Below, piece by piece: positions 12,095 through 23,364 of a DNA stretch of 64,000 nucleotides. The translations under genes and the position numbers were made by a program. Position 1 is the stretch's first letter. The number at the start of each line of letters is the position of its first letter. The notes beneath the pieces are model-generated. The model saw only the letters and a list, made by a program, of their open reading frames with translations. It searched no databases and was not told where the DNA came from. This DNA is from Meghimatium bilineatum (Eukaryota; Mollusca; Gastropoda; Stylommatophora; Philomycidae), in the NCBI GenBank assembly GCA_034231615.1, contig CM067298.1, positions 32,742,127-32,806,126 on the forward strand. The letters run 5' to 3'.

Positions 12095-12582
12095 CTTCTT
12101 TGTTTGTTCTCAAAATCCTGCAGATGAGCATCTTGTAATCCAGGAAATAAAATGCGTTGTGTCATGGTTTACAGCTCAACGCCGATTCCAGCCCATTTCG
12201 GCCTGACACATCTTACTTCAGCATGACTTATACAGTGCAGACCGAGGAACATATCATGCAAGATTGCATTTCATTAAACATGTTTAAAGGGGAATACTGA
12301 CCCACAGAGACAGGCATCAATAGAAAGCTGACATGGATCATCGATGAGCTTTCAAATACAGCCGCATTTATCAATAAAATCGGACTTGCTGTGTAGACAT
12401 GCTATACTGCGAACAAGAAGAAGAAGACGCATGCCTTATGTCACGTTTATCCTTTGTGAGATGTGGCTGTCAACTCCATTCCCCGAAATCATATTAGTTG
12501 CAGTTTACGACATGCATATCATAGCAGGTCATAGTGTTGTTATCTTTGCTCTCCTTTCAGGCCACATCAACACATGAGCATC
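12095..12582 (-). mobile_element. SINE-A split by a LINE-C insertion
   Basis: The tail side is 12095-12231 (TTCTCAAAATCCTGCAGATG, CATGGTTTACAGC, TTTCGGCCTGACACATCTTA) and the head side 12430-12582 (GTTTACGACATGC, TTTGCTCTCCTTTCAGGC). Together they make a full-length SINE-A on the minus strand. It sits inside LINE-I, whose sequence continues across it. Confidence 0.8.
12222..12439 (+). mobile_element. LINE-C 3' end inside SINE-A, with target duplication
   Basis: A 198-bp insert (12232-12429) flanked by CATGACTTAT / CATGCCTTAT (9 of 10 identical). It encodes DRGTYHARL-like then KLTWIIDELSNTAAFINKIG-like codons, a stop, and GACATGCTATACTGCGAACA with an AGAAGAAGAAG tail. Confidence 0.82.
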
Positions 12583-12590
12583 GCACACAC

Positions 12591-12788
12591 CAGGTGGTGG
12601 GTAAACTGCGGGTCGTATGCGGCCCACCATTGGATATTTTGCGGCCCTCAAAAATTTTTTTTAATAAACGAATGATCGTCACAAATGACTTTTTCCCCAT
12701 TAATATTACACAGAAATTCATTGGAATTTTAATTCGACTTTCTTTTATATTAAATATACAAAATATTTTTTTCCAATTTGACATAATT

Positions 12789-12843
<55 letters not shown>

Positions 12844-15582
12844 TCAATGAAATTTTACCACGTTTAATATGAGTGTTTAATATTGAGTAATTTACTATAC
12901 TACAATTGACGTAATTTGATTGGCTGAATGTTTCTCAATGATTATAAGTACTCGGACGATATAATTTTATAAAGGTTGAAAATTGCTTTTCAAATTAGAA
13001 TTAATTTTTTTAAAACATTTAAGCATTATATCGGGATGTATGTTTAGATTATATTAAAACGATGTTTCATACATAATAGAATATCGCTAAATGCTGTTAT
13101 AATTAATAATACATCATTACAACAATAATGTATCGTCAGAAATAAACCTCCCCACCCCTTCATATCTTACGAATATAATGCGCAAATACTCGATTTGCAA
13201 TCATTTAAGCTGCGCAGTGCCAGGGGAATTCACGGTGTGTTTTAATAACCATCACGTTTTTAGTTTCCATTCACAAATTTCCATATTTATATTGCACCCG
13301 AGTTTTCTAAATATAAATAATTATATTCGCGCTGCCGGAAGCACATTTGCTCTTCGTTAATTTTGCAAAATTTTAAGATATTTTTATTATAATGAATGCA
13401 TCCAAGAAACGTAAGATTGAAGACGAGTGTCGGGTTTTCAAAGACGAATGGATTACCAAATATTGCTTTATGCAAGTTGGCAACAAATCTGTTTCTTGCT
13501 GTGTCACAAATCAGTGACTGTTTTTAAATAATATAACTTGAAAAGACATTACCAGACAAAACATCCCAATTTCGGACACAATCTAACATCTGAAAAAAGG
13601 AAAAGAAAATGCATGGAGTTGGTAAAAAGTCTGAAGAAACAATCAACTGTGTTTGAAAAACAGTCTTCAATTCAAGATTCCGCAACAGATGCCAGTTTGG
13701 TGTTGTCACACAAAACTGTGTAATACAACATGCCATTTTCTGATGGTGAATTTATTAAGGAATGTTTACTAGATGCTACAGACATTCTGTGTCCAGAACA
13801 AAACAACAAATTTGACAGTATTACATTATCTAGAAGAACTGTGGTCAGACGTGTTGAAAAGATAAGTGAAGATTTGACCCTTCAACTTCAAGATGCAAGT
13901 AAGCATTTTTTGTGGTACTCTCTTGCATTGGACGAGAGTACTGATGTACAGGATACTGCTCAATTATTGGTTTTTATAAATGGAATAAACAATTCTTGTA
14001 AACTCTTTGAAGAATTACTGAGTGTTGAGTCAATCAAAGACACATCGATATATATAAGGCTTCGATATATTCAATGCTGTTAGTAGCTGTATTGAAAGAG
14101 CTGGATTAATGTGGAACAAGATGACCAGTATTACAACTGAGGGTGCTCGTGCTATAACTGGAAAAAATATAGGACTGATAAAGTTGATCAATGATAGGAT
14201 TAAGTCAGAATATCCTGATCACGTAATATTACCACTTCACTGTGTGATTCATCAGGAAAGTTTGTGCAAATCTCTTTTAAAAATTAAGCATGTTATTAAC
14301 CCAGTTGTCAGTGTCATAAACCTCATCAGATCAAGAGGACTCAATCACAGGCAGTTCAGAGCATTACTAGACGATCTAGAAACTGAACATTCTGATGTCC
14401 TGTACCACAGTACAGTTCGATGGTTGAGTCTCGGAAAGGTTTTAAGGAGAGTATGAGATCTTAAAGAAGAAATAGTAATGTTTCTAGAGATGAAAGGCAT
14501 AGAATGTGACTTCAATGCTAACATCGTTGATACAGGGTGGAAGCTTGACTTTATATTTGCCATTGAAATATTGGAAAAGTTAAATGAACTGAATGTTAAA
14601 CTTCAGGACAATGGTTTGTTTGCACATGAAATTTATGTTCATGTAAAATCATTTCAAGCCAAACTCTCACTGTTTTCCAGACAAGCAAGTGAAAATATGT
14701 TTTGTCACTCACTTCCCTTTGCTGAAACAAGAAACTATTTCTGATGAAATGAGTAAAAAACTTCAACGCTCAGATGTATTGGTTGAAAAATTTGGAAAAA
14801 GATTCCAAGATTTCAAGAACTTGGAGCAGCAATTCAATTTTATCAGTACTCCTCTCAGTGCAGAAGCTGATAAAGCCCCAGAGCACATACAGTTGGAGTT
14901 GCTTGAATTACAAGCCAATCATTACCTGAAGGAAAAATTTAAGTCTGAATGTTTATGGATTTCTATGGTTCTTTGCCTGAACAATCATTCCCAAACTTAA
15001 AAAACTTTACAGCTAAATTTGTGTCATTGTTTGGATCTACATATATTTGTGAACCTGCATTTTCTTGCTTACAAATCAACAACTTTAAGAATATGTCTTT
15101 ATTATATGATTGCAACTTAAATGCAGTCATGCAAATTTCTACAAGTAAACTTGTTCCAGATTTCAAAGGAATTATAAAATCTTACAAGCAATTACATACA
15201 TCTCATTAGTAATTAATAATATCAATAAAGTTGTGACTGTGACTGTATGTGTATGGTTTTTTAAAAATCTTCATTAAAACTATTGAGATGAACCCATATT
15301 GTAACTGTATGCAACATAATATTTTTCAAATATTGTTAAAATTGTTGCAAAACCTTTTATCCATATTAGAAAATATACTGTTATAGTGTAAGTCTGTTAG
15401 AAATGTAATTTATTTCAGAAGTTATCTACATTATGTAAAACTACCTTTCTTTACAATAAAAATATTTAATTGATTTCTTACCGAGAATTTTAAACAAAAA
15501 TATACATAATATTATATGTGGCCCTCCAATAGCTTTACAATTTTCAATGTGGCCCTCTGCACAAAAAGTTTGCCCACCCCTG
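12591..15582 (+). mobile_element. hAT DNA transposon with broken transposase
   Basis: 2992 bp. The terminal inverted repeats are CAGGTGGTGGGTAAACT (left) and CAGGGGTGGGCAAACT (right, reverse complement). They are flanked by the 8-bp duplication GCACACAC / GCATACAC (12583-12590, 15583-15590; 7 of 8). Transposase pieces in order: MNASKKRKIEDECR from 13391, a BED-finger remnant LKRHYQTKHPNFGH, SLALDESTDVQDTAQLL (about 13925), LPLHCVIHQESLC (about 14230), VLYHSTVRWLSLGKVLRR (about 14400), and the C-terminal dimerisation block CEPAFSCLQINNFKN to QLHTSH (15050-15209). At least six frame breaks, so it is not autonomous. It resembles Charlie-type elements related to GTF2IRD2/ZBED-like host proteins (family knowledge). 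A (TA)n run lies at 12793-12840. Confidence 0.92.
12793..12840. repeat. (TA)n microsatellite
   Basis: About 24 TA units inside the left non-coding part of the hAT element. Confidence 0.95.
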
Positions 15583-15590
15583 GCATACAC

Positions 15591-15996
15591 TAAAGATTAA
15601 ATATCGTTGCCATAAAGTTTCTTCTGAACCTACCACATATCAACGTAGCACAAGTGAAAGAATATTTCTCGTTCGTCACTAATAATTATCACCCTTGGCA
15701 TCAGTCTCTGTACAACATAAAAGGCAGGTGCATCAAACGATAGGGGTCGTTGATGGCTGAGAAAGAAGATATCTTTTCAGGGTTTCTCGGGTCAAAGAAT
15801 TAACAAGAAACTTAATATAAGTTTGTCGTCAATGGGGAAAAAATTCGTAAACGCGGTGATAAAGTTGGGCAGAGAGTGTGCTTGGGTTATCGCCAGAGTA
15901 GAAAGGATGATACAGATATGCATCAATCAGTACCAAATACCACACGATATAGGCCTAAGCGTTTACACAGATAGCTCGGCTATAAGAAGTAAAGAC
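15591..15996 (+). mobile_element. LINE-I, piece 2 of the split copy
   Basis: Continues exactly where 12094 stopped: VKEYFSFVTNNYHPWHQSLY, NIKGRCIKR, then SVYTDSSAIRS, the start of RNase H. Compare QAKEYFRIAYNDLLYQSLDN and IYTDGSV in the copy at 2597-2920. Confidence 0.82.
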
Positions 15997-16281
15997 CGCC
16001 CGTGCGTTATCGGGGCCCGAAAGGGGAGCAAAGAATAGCAACACTGTTTACCTTCCACGCATGTCGTAAAAGGCGAATAAGGAGGTTATGGGATGGAGTT
16101 GGCTGTCCCATCCCATATGGGGTCAGTGACCCAAAGCCATGCTGAAGTCGGATGTGCCAGACCGAAAGGCGCAGATATCGCAGCAATGCTGTAAACCATG
16201 GCATAACGCATTCCGTTCTCTGGACTACATCCTGCTAATCTGCAGGAGTTTGAGAACGAACGCAGACGAAGAAGTAAAGAC
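15984..16281 (+). mobile_element. SINE-A with perfect 13-bp target duplication
   Basis: A 272-bp element (15997-16268) in plus orientation, flanked by AAGAAGTAAAGAC on both sides (15984-15996, 16269-16281). It contains CCCGAAAGGGGAGCAAAGAA, GTCGTAAAAGGCGAATAAGG, TGGGGTCAGTGACCCAAAGC and the end GAGAACGAACGCAGACG. It interrupts the RNase H of LINE-I. Confidence 0.93.
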
Positions 16282-16690
16282 AAGTGTGGATGGGGTTTGG
16301 TTGCCTACTAAAATGCCAGAAAAGTGGTGATACGATTACGCCCCATCTCACAACTATATTGGATATGAGAATGTATATTGAGGCGGCGACAACGATTCTC
16401 ACATGGCTGGTAACGCAAACAGCAGCACATTCAGCAGTGATTCTTCTATCCGAGTCTTAGAGCTTGTGCAAAAATATAGATGCATGATGAGAAAGGAGTG
16501 GATAACTCTTGTCCGATACACCATATGTGTAAAGTATCAAATAGATCAAATGCCCAGTTGCGCGGGAGGCAGTGAAAGGGCAGATACATTGACGGAAAAC
16601 ACTATTGTAAAATGACACAAAAATGATGAGCTGCGTGGAATAAGGTAGCTATTGTTACACGACATAGTGTTCAAATGAGTCTGAATAAAG
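16282..16690 (+). mobile_element. LINE-I, piece 3 of the split copy
   Basis: RNase H continues: CGWGLVAY-like codons, then HMAGNANSSTFSSDSSIRVL, MRKEWITLVR and CAGGSERADTL. These match 2940-3260 of the first copy. Broken. Confidence 0.72.
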
Positions 16691-16960
16691 ACACTATTCA
16701 CAGAATGATAACCCAACAGAAGCCAGATCCTTGACGTGGAGATGGGGCTTAGTCCAGCTAATAGAGCCTGGAAACTAAGAGTGGTCCGGTCATCCCTTAC
16801 ATCGAGCAGGACATAGTCCTGCCTAAGCAAACACAGGTGCTGCAGTCAGAGATATCAGGCCAAAAACAACCAAAGTACTATGCAAACCGCTTAATAACAT
16901 GTTTGCACAACAATATTAACTTGTTTTGTAAACATGCTAAACTGCGAACGAGAAGAATGA
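16691..16960 (+). mobile_element. Degenerate LINE-C 3' end and flank
   Basis: 16910-16960 reads TTTTGTAAACATGCTAAACT, then GCGAACGAGAAGAATG, the LINE-C terminus. The preceding 200 bp have no clear family match. Confidence 0.45.
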
Positions 16961-17735
16961 TAGAAATTTGCAGTTACTAGGGAGAGAGAAGAAAATGTGT
17001 CCTTTATGGATTCATCCAAGAACTCACAACTAATAGTTGACTTGGACACTCGCCAGTATGTTGTCACGGTCAAAAAGAGTTGCAAAGATTAGCAACTGTG
17101 ACTTGCCGCACATGTAGTAGCAGGCTAGTATTCGGTTTTGACATTGATATAATACTCAAGTTGATTATTTCGTTTACAAAGCAACATAGAGTTAGAGATA
17201 AGTATTAGGGACGACACGAGAGTGAACATTTCAGTACTTAAATAAATTGTACAATAACGAGGGTAACTAATGCAATAAGGTACGTAGATAATATTTCAGT
17301 AAATGAAGGGGATGTGGGTGTATATATCTTTAAAAAATAAAGCTATTTTCCGTGGTTTTTTTAGTGAGATTATTAATGACCTTATTTGGGAAAAAATAAG
17401 CTTTAAAGAAAAGGGGAGGGGGTTTACTCGCTTTGTTTCTAAGTTCTCACTGCTATTTTCCGTGGCTCTTGACATTACGGGCCTGCTAACTGAATTAATG
17501 AGGCATTCATTCGGTACATTTTTTATTATTGTCACGATTTCTATTGGTTAATATAATATATAATTAGTAGAATATAGTCCAAGTATATAAACATTGGCCA
17601 ACGGAAAACATAGATATAATCAAGAAAATGAACGAATGAAGGCCTCATTAATTCAGCTAGAAGACATATACTGTCAAGAGCCTCGTATCTTCTGATTTCC
17701 TTTGGAGGTTTGAACCCTCAACTTCCTGTCTGTCA
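16961..17735. other. No recognisable feature
   Basis: AT-rich spacer. The tract GCTATTTTCCGTGG occurs twice (17342, 17452) and an ATTAATGAGG-type motif recurs inverted near 17497 and 17643, so part of it may be an old inverted element. Confidence 0.35.
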
Positions 17736-17940
17736 CTACTACAGTTCTGCGTTAGTTCTCATTTCGTTAGCAGGATTTAGTCCGTAAAACCGAATTTTGT
17801 GTGTCGTGTTTAAAGCTTGACTCATATCTGTACAATTAGGTCTACCACATCCAACTTCAATACTCGTGTGAAATGAACCAGTCTTTTTATTTGTTCTGTC
17901 ACGATACCATGGAATGGGACACATTCATTTCATTCATACT
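17736..17940 (-). mobile_element. SINE-A, strongly diverged
   Basis: TTCTGCGTTAGTTCTCATTT, AGCAGGATTTAGTCCG, then GTCTACCACATCCAACTTCA follow the SINE-A order on the minus strand, with many changes. Confidence 0.5.
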
Positions 17941-18265
17941 AACTAGGTAAATCCGAAAAATCACCATCAAAGTGTTTACATTTCACAAAATTTTGGTTGA
18001 TCACCGTTATTTACTTGGAGTCGCATGCCATAAATAGCCAAATATATAAATAGTGACCAATCAAAATCATGACAATAATTAAAAACGTAGCGAAGAAAGT
18101 TCTCATTAATTTTGTGCGGCTGTCTTATAGGGACCTAAGTAGCATACCGTGGAAGGTCCTGTTTGAATGCAATACAAATAAATTTAAATAGGAAGCCAGA
18201 GGACAATTTAAAAATTCTTGAGACTAACGGGAATTGAGCCAGTCCGTTCAACGGCACCAAATCGC
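17941..18265. other. No recognisable feature
   Basis: AT-rich spacer before a LINE-N fragment. Confidence 0.4.
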
Positions 18266-18822
18266 CTAGCAACTATTGCACACGCGTTCGGACGCGTTAA
18301 CCAAAGCTTTGCAATGGGTTTTCTCGCATGGCTGCATACTCAGTGACTCGATGAACATGATTGTGAAAGTTCAGGCGGGATACATTCGGGAACAGTGGCT
18401 GGATGCAGTGAAGAATTCCTGTTTGCGTAAAGTGACTTTCATTTTTGTGCCAGGACATGCGGGAGTCCGGGGTAATGAGAGAGCAGATAGTTGGCCGCAC
18501 ACGCTGCTACTACGGCTGTTGGTGGAGCGATGGATCGAGCAGACATTTTGAACGCCCTATGGGAAAACGCACAAGCAATTGCCTGAATAAGCGACGATGA
18601 CTCTTGTTCCATGACTAGAATAAAGGAATTTGGTTTGAAATGTGGTGTCTCTAGAGCGGAGCGGTTTTGTGGGCAAGAAAGAATGATGGTCAAACAACTG
18701 CGTACTAGGACTGTCAGTCAACATGTAATGGTGGCTACACTCAAGGAGAGATCTGAGCACCTATAGACGTGTCCGGAGTGCAGTGACGATGATCCAACGA
18801 CTAACTAACTAGCTAACTTACT
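18266..18822 (+). mobile_element. LINE-N 3' end: RNase H, (CTAA)n tail
   Basis: RNase H remnant ALTKALQWVFSHGCILSDSM, then FVPGHAGVRGNERAD. It continues into a family-specific tail domain MDRADILNALW-like, SMTRIKEFGLKCGVSRAERF, TLKERSEHL, CPECSDDDPTTN, a stop and ACTAACTAACTAGCTAAC. A frame shift and two stops are visible. Other copies: 30569-30902, 52075-52340 (minus), 440-530, 36090-36195. Confidence 0.82.
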
Positions 18823-19096
18823 ATGTGTGTTTAATAAGAGAGCCTCAATAAAACGGCATGTCATCTACTAAGGTTTTCTGTTGCATGGGTGTTTTGTCTA
18901 GTGAGCCATTAGTGAGAACCACAGACAAAACAACATGTGTATCTTTTCATAAATTTCATATATATTTTTTGTTTCATATTTTCAATGTGTATATTCAAGT
19001 GTATTTATTGTGACTTTTCATTTGGAATATATATATTCATTTTTGTCTTTCATATGTGTGTGTAATTGTGAGACAGACTACAATCTTTTTTTCTAA

Positions 19097-19355
19097 ATTC
19101 CTTCTCAAAGTCCTGCTTATTAGCAAGATGTAGTCCAGAGAATGGAATGTACTGTGTCATGGTTTACAGCTTGCATGCGTTATCTGTATCTTTCGGCCTG
19201 ACAAATTCAAATTCTGCACAATTTTTTAAAATCACATGAGATGGGGCAGTCAATTTCATCCCAAAACCTCCAAGGTCATGTCTTAAGACACGTATGGCAG
19301 GTCAGTCTTTGCTGCTATTCTTGTTCTCTTTCATGTTCCAGCAACACATGGGTGA
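19097..19355 (-). mobile_element. SINE-A, diverged
   Basis: TTCTCAAAGTCCTGCTTATT, GATGTAGTCCAGAGAATGG, TCATGGTTTACAGC, CTTTCGGCCTGACA and CAACACATGGG keep the SINE-A order on the minus strand. No clear target duplication found. Confidence 0.75.
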
Positions 19356-19740
19356 ATGCAAATTCATCGGAAAAATATAGGTCATCTAGTTCAATCACAT
19401 GGTCACAGCATCATGTGTATAAAGACATGCATTGCTCTTGTGTGATCACAGGGTTAGCAGATAACCAAAATCTTAAAAGCACCTTTATGTGGTGCACTCT
19501 GGAAACATGTCACTGTTATTAATCAAATCTTACTCTTTTCTTTATTGATATTCATTCTGTACTTGCTGGTAATTGTTTTCAACTTTGCTGTTAACTCCTG
19601 TAGTTCTTGTCATGATTCACCTATAAGATTAATATCATTAGCACAGCACAAACTGCAGATAGGGCAATCTCCAATCAATAAATTATATTATTGTGTTATA
19701 TATTTTTGGAGTTATATGTTATATATTTTTATATATTGTC

Positions 19741-19954
19741 TGGCTCTGTGGTGAGGTGGTACAGAGAGTGTGTCTGTGACGGCCAAGGTACCAAGTTCGA
19801 TTCCCCTCACAGGTATTTGAGCATCCAGACCGTTCAGAAAGCAATGGCAAACTATTGAACATATTTATATTGCCTAGAAAAATCACCACAGCCAAAAATT
19901 GACGGCTAGGTTGATGGCTATGCCCTGAAAAGGATACGCTACCAATTTTTTTTA
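19741..19954 (+). mobile_element. SINE-T, tRNA-derived, best copy
   Basis: The head GTGGTGAGGTGGTACAGAGA resembles a Pol III A box and GTTCGATTCCC (19795-19805) a B box, as in tRNA genes. The body CAATGGCAAACTATTGAACA, TTTATATTGCCTAGAAAAA and AGGATACGCTACCA is shared with 6569 and 42852. The end is T-rich. Confidence 0.82.
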
Positions 19955-20083
19955 AACATATTTTTTTAGGGTGTCTAAAATTATATGCTCTAGGTTATGC
20001 TAAATAGTACTGGAGACTCCGTGCTATACTCTCACATGTTTTAAAGAACATGCAATGGTATTATTTGATAAGTCTTGTGTCAC

Positions 20084-20262
20084 TGTATAATGATTCTTCT
20101 TCAGCATTCATTCTCAAATTCCCACCGAATCTTTCTTGTAGCAGGACAATAATCCTATTAGATTTCCAGCAGGATGTAGTCCAGAGAATGGAAATGTGTT
20201 GTGTTTCTGTTTTATTTGCACCAATGGCCCGACATATAAATCTTCAGTGGTGTATAATTATT
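20084..20262 (-). mobile_element. SINE-B with target duplication
   Basis: A 155-bp element (20096-20250) flanked by TGTATAATGATT / TGTATAATTATT (11 of 12). On the minus strand it ends TGAGAATGAATGCTGAAGAA. It carries GGACTACATCCTGCTGGAAA like the other SINE-B copies. Confidence 0.85.
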
Positions 20263-20655
20263 AAACAATGTCTACTATGTGGTGGAAATGTGGTATCAAA
20301 ATGAAATTCTCTCAGAATATACCAGACACCACCATGCCAGAGATAGTCAAAGGCCTTGGTAAAGTCAATGAAGAAGTTGATAGTATAGATTAAGCTGATG
20401 CTGAATATATTTTTCATTTAAAATTCTGATGTTAAAGATTTATTCTACTGTACTTCAGTTTGCTGTGAAGCCAGCTTGTTGTTCTGCAATTACTTTTTAT
20501 GACTTGTGCTTTATTTTTTTCCAAAGCATTTTGAGCATCTCATTACTTGGATGTGTTATAAGGCTGGTGATGCTATAATTCTTACACACTTTCAAATTTT
20601 ATTTTTGGGATGGATATTTTTAGTGTCCACTCAGCTGGCCATTGTTCTATACTCC

Positions 20656-21005
20656 AAATTTTGTTTCACATTTAAATAATGATATTTACAACATTAATAC
20701 CTCCATATTTCAATACTTCGAGTGAGATGTGATCCCTGTTAATAGTACAAGATTATTCTGTCTAATTATGGAAATTATTTGTCAATGTAAGAACTATATA
20801 TACAAAATATTGGAGTGTTTAAGTACAAGACAGACTCACAAAATCAAAATGAGACAACATCATATGCCCAGGCAGGCACATCTTATCACCACTTTTATTA
20901 AATATATACATATAATAACAACAAAATGAAGGTTAGTCTTATGGATAGTTAAAGATAAAAAAACAATTTTCAATACCTCTCAAACTCATTAAATTCATAA
21001 TTCAT
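20656..21005. other. No recognisable feature
   Basis: AT-rich spacer; decayed RTE-1 may extend into it. Confidence 0.35.
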
Positions 21006-21790
21006 TCATTAAATTCTCAGTGCAGCTTTAGGGAGCCTTCGTGCCAACGTCTAGATCAAGTGTGGTCCCAGTCTGACAACTAAGTTGGACGTTTACCGCG
21101 CAGTGATTCTACCAATACTGCTTTATGCTGGACTGTCTATGCGAGACACGCTCAACAGCTTAACTCTTTTCACCTTCGGTGTCTATGAAACCTCATGGGA
21201 GTACGTTGGCAGCATCGACTACCAGACATGGAAATCCTTCAGAAGTTCCATATGCAAAGTATGCATGCAATGCTTACTAGGTACCAGTTCTGCTGGACTG
21301 ACCACATCGTCCGTGTGCCAGACAGGCGCCTTCCAAAGAGGTTATTCTATGGGGAGCTGTGTGAGGGTGGACGTTCAAGCAGAGGGGACGCTTCAGGGAT
21401 CACTTAAAGAGTTCTCTCAAGCATTGCAGTATCGATCCTAGCATCTGGGAGACTACATCAATTGATCACTCAACCTAGCACACCCAGATCACTGTTGGCA
21501 TCACGAAATTTGAAAAAGAAAGAACACTGCGGGCAATCCACAAGCCCAAGAAGCGGAAGGGTAGATCTGAAAATTCTCCTACCCCGGACCTTCAGCACTC
21601 CTGCATGCACTGCAATAGAACTTTCTGTGCATGAATTGGACTCATCGGACATCTGCAGGATGTCACAAACTCACAAACCAAATTAGACAACTACCAATTC
21701 TAATTTATTATTATTTTTTTTCCATTGCATTTAATGTTTTTCATGCCATGCTCATCTTCGCTTGCGAATGAGGAACATCATCAAATTCAT
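21006..21790 (+). mobile_element. LINE-Z: RT C-terminus ending in a C2H2 finger
   Basis: LDVYRAVILPILLYAGLS, GVRWQHRLPDMEILQKFHMQ, RYQFCWTDHIVRVPDRRLPK, RLFYGELCEGGRS and the end CMHCNRTFCA, IGLIGHLQD mark a widespread LINE group whose ORF2 ends in a C2H2-like zinc finger. The tail region has TCGCTTGCGAATGAGGAACA. Two frame shifts and a stop inside the finger. Related copies: 34640-34905 and 41040-41830 (minus). Confidence 0.85.
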
Positions 21791-22060
21791 AATGTAAAGA
21801 GAAACCATATCAAGTTATTGATTATGAATCAACTTGACACCCATAGCTGCTCAGTCACTCCCAACAGATGTTGAGAGGTATGGTTTCCACAATTTAATGG
21901 TTAAACACACCACTCGCTCTACCTCACAGGTCTGCAGTCTTACTTGCATCGCATTTAAAACTGAATTCCCGCAATTGCTCAAGAGTCATCCTCAGTCCCT
22001 ATGTCCATATTAGTTATTAAGTAGTCATTAACATTTAGCAAGCGGGATTAAAAAGACTGA
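21791..22060. other. No recognisable feature
   Basis: Spacer without a recognised repeat. Confidence 0.4.
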
Positions 22061-22480
22061 ATTTACCTCCTGCCACCGAATTCTTTTGACAATTTGAGTT
22101 TTTTCTATTTGTGAAACGAGAGGTGTGAGAAAGTGGTAACAATGTTTTCCACAAAAAAATCAAACAAAAACAAATATATGGCTGTTTGGAAAACACAATA
22201 ACTTTTTTGTTTTTAGAGATTCATGCAACTAAAGAATAGAATACTGCATTTATTGGTGTAAGTTTTGATTATTTTTGTGTAATATATGCGGTGTCAGAAT
22301 ATTGTAAATATGGGAAAAGGTGGGAAATCGAAATAAAATTTGCTCACCTTTATTTATTGTTTGAAGTGGCAACTCTAAAAAACATCTTTTACACACCTAC
22401 CTCTATTGTATTTATGCTGTTTCATAACCTAACTAACATAATATCTCTGGGGAAACTAATTGTATTCCACTATGTCAATA
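22061..22480 (+). repeat. Repeat F, copy 1
   Basis: TTTTGACAATTTGAGTTTT, GAGAGGTGTGAGAAAGTGG and GTTTGGAAAACACAATAA recur, reordered, at 24762-25190. Probably a non-coding DNA element; its termini are not resolved. Confidence 0.5.
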
Positions 22481-22649
22481 TACTATAATTAGGTCCATAC
22501 TTGTCCTGTGTCTTTCAAAACCAACATGTTACTGTATGTACTTTTAAAACAAACATATTTCCCAAAAATCCATAATGAATTTACTTACAATGATGTTTAT
22601 AGAACCCAATTCATGCTGATATCGCATATCTGGACAGATGGTTAAAATT

Positions 22650-22886
22650 TTAAAATTTACATCTTTGATGTTCTTCGTTCTTGCAAACGGAATAGAGTAA
22701 AGGGAAGTAGAATAATATTACTAGCTGTGATTCGTTGTTTCCGGTCACATGAACATTAAACATGTTGTTACACATTGCTAAATGAGTATAGCAACAGGCG
22801 GCAAATGTCTCCAGCTGTCTTTTATCACTAGAAAACCTATGGCGATGTCTGCCTCTGGTGGCTTGGTAAAGGTTAAATAACTTCAT
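22650..22886 (-). other. Unassigned 78-codon open frame
   Basis: MKLFNLYQATRGRHRHRFSS, DKRQLETFAACCYTH and onward. No family recognised and no repeat partner in the window. The N-terminal part has a less AT-biased composition than the surroundings. It could be a chance frame or an old element piece; I cannot tell. Confidence 0.2.
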
Positions 22887-22985
22887 TAGTACTTAGGTAA
22901 AACACAAGGTTGATCAGCTTTACAATGAAGGCACAGACTATCAGACTATACAGTATGGGTACGAAAAAATACAAATAATAGTATA

Positions 22986-23165
22986 CAAGACAGTTTCTTC
23001 TTCTTCAGCGTTCATTCTCAAACTCCCGCTGGATCTCTCTTGTAGAAGGACATTGGCCATACCATATTTCCAGCAGAATGTAGTCCAGAGAATGGAATGC
23101 GTTGTGTCACCGTTTTATTTGCGCCAATGGCCCGACACATCCGTCTTCGGCAGTCAAGACAGTTT
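22986..23165 (-). mobile_element. SINE-B with perfect 11-bp target duplication
   Basis: A 158-bp element (22997-23154) between two copies of CAAGACAGTTT (22986-22996, 23155-23165). Minus-strand order: CTGCCGAAGACGGATGTGTC, GCGCAAATAAAACGGTGACA, GGACTACATTCTGCTGGAAA, GAATGAACGCTGAAGAAGAA. This is the clearest SINE-B in the window. Confidence 0.92.
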
Positions 23166-23364
23166 TAACCTTAAGGTCTTTTTCAACAAAATACAGGACA
23201 AACAGTGAACAAACCGTAAAAATGTATGCACTATAACAACTTTATTAAAAAAGGTCACTCTAAAATGACTGCTCCTGTGATGAGATTGATTTAGGACTAA
23301 TAGTTAAGAGTTGTAATGATTTGTCTGCTTATTTACAATGAACACTTTAAAATAAACTATGTAG

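Larger units (their letters stand above)
19545..20655 (-). mobile_element. RTE-1 copy carrying two SINE insertions
   Basis: On the minus strand, 20655-20263 encodes EQWPAEWTLKI, STVEQIFNIR-like, QLLH-like and FDTTFPP-like codons. Sequence at 20083-19960 continues the RT (compare 33500-33620), and 19690-19545 gives the block after the FADD motif (QELQELTAKL, ITSKYRMNIN). The RT is interrupted by SINE-B (20096-20250) and SINE-T (about 19738-19960). Heavily decayed. Confidence 0.72.
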
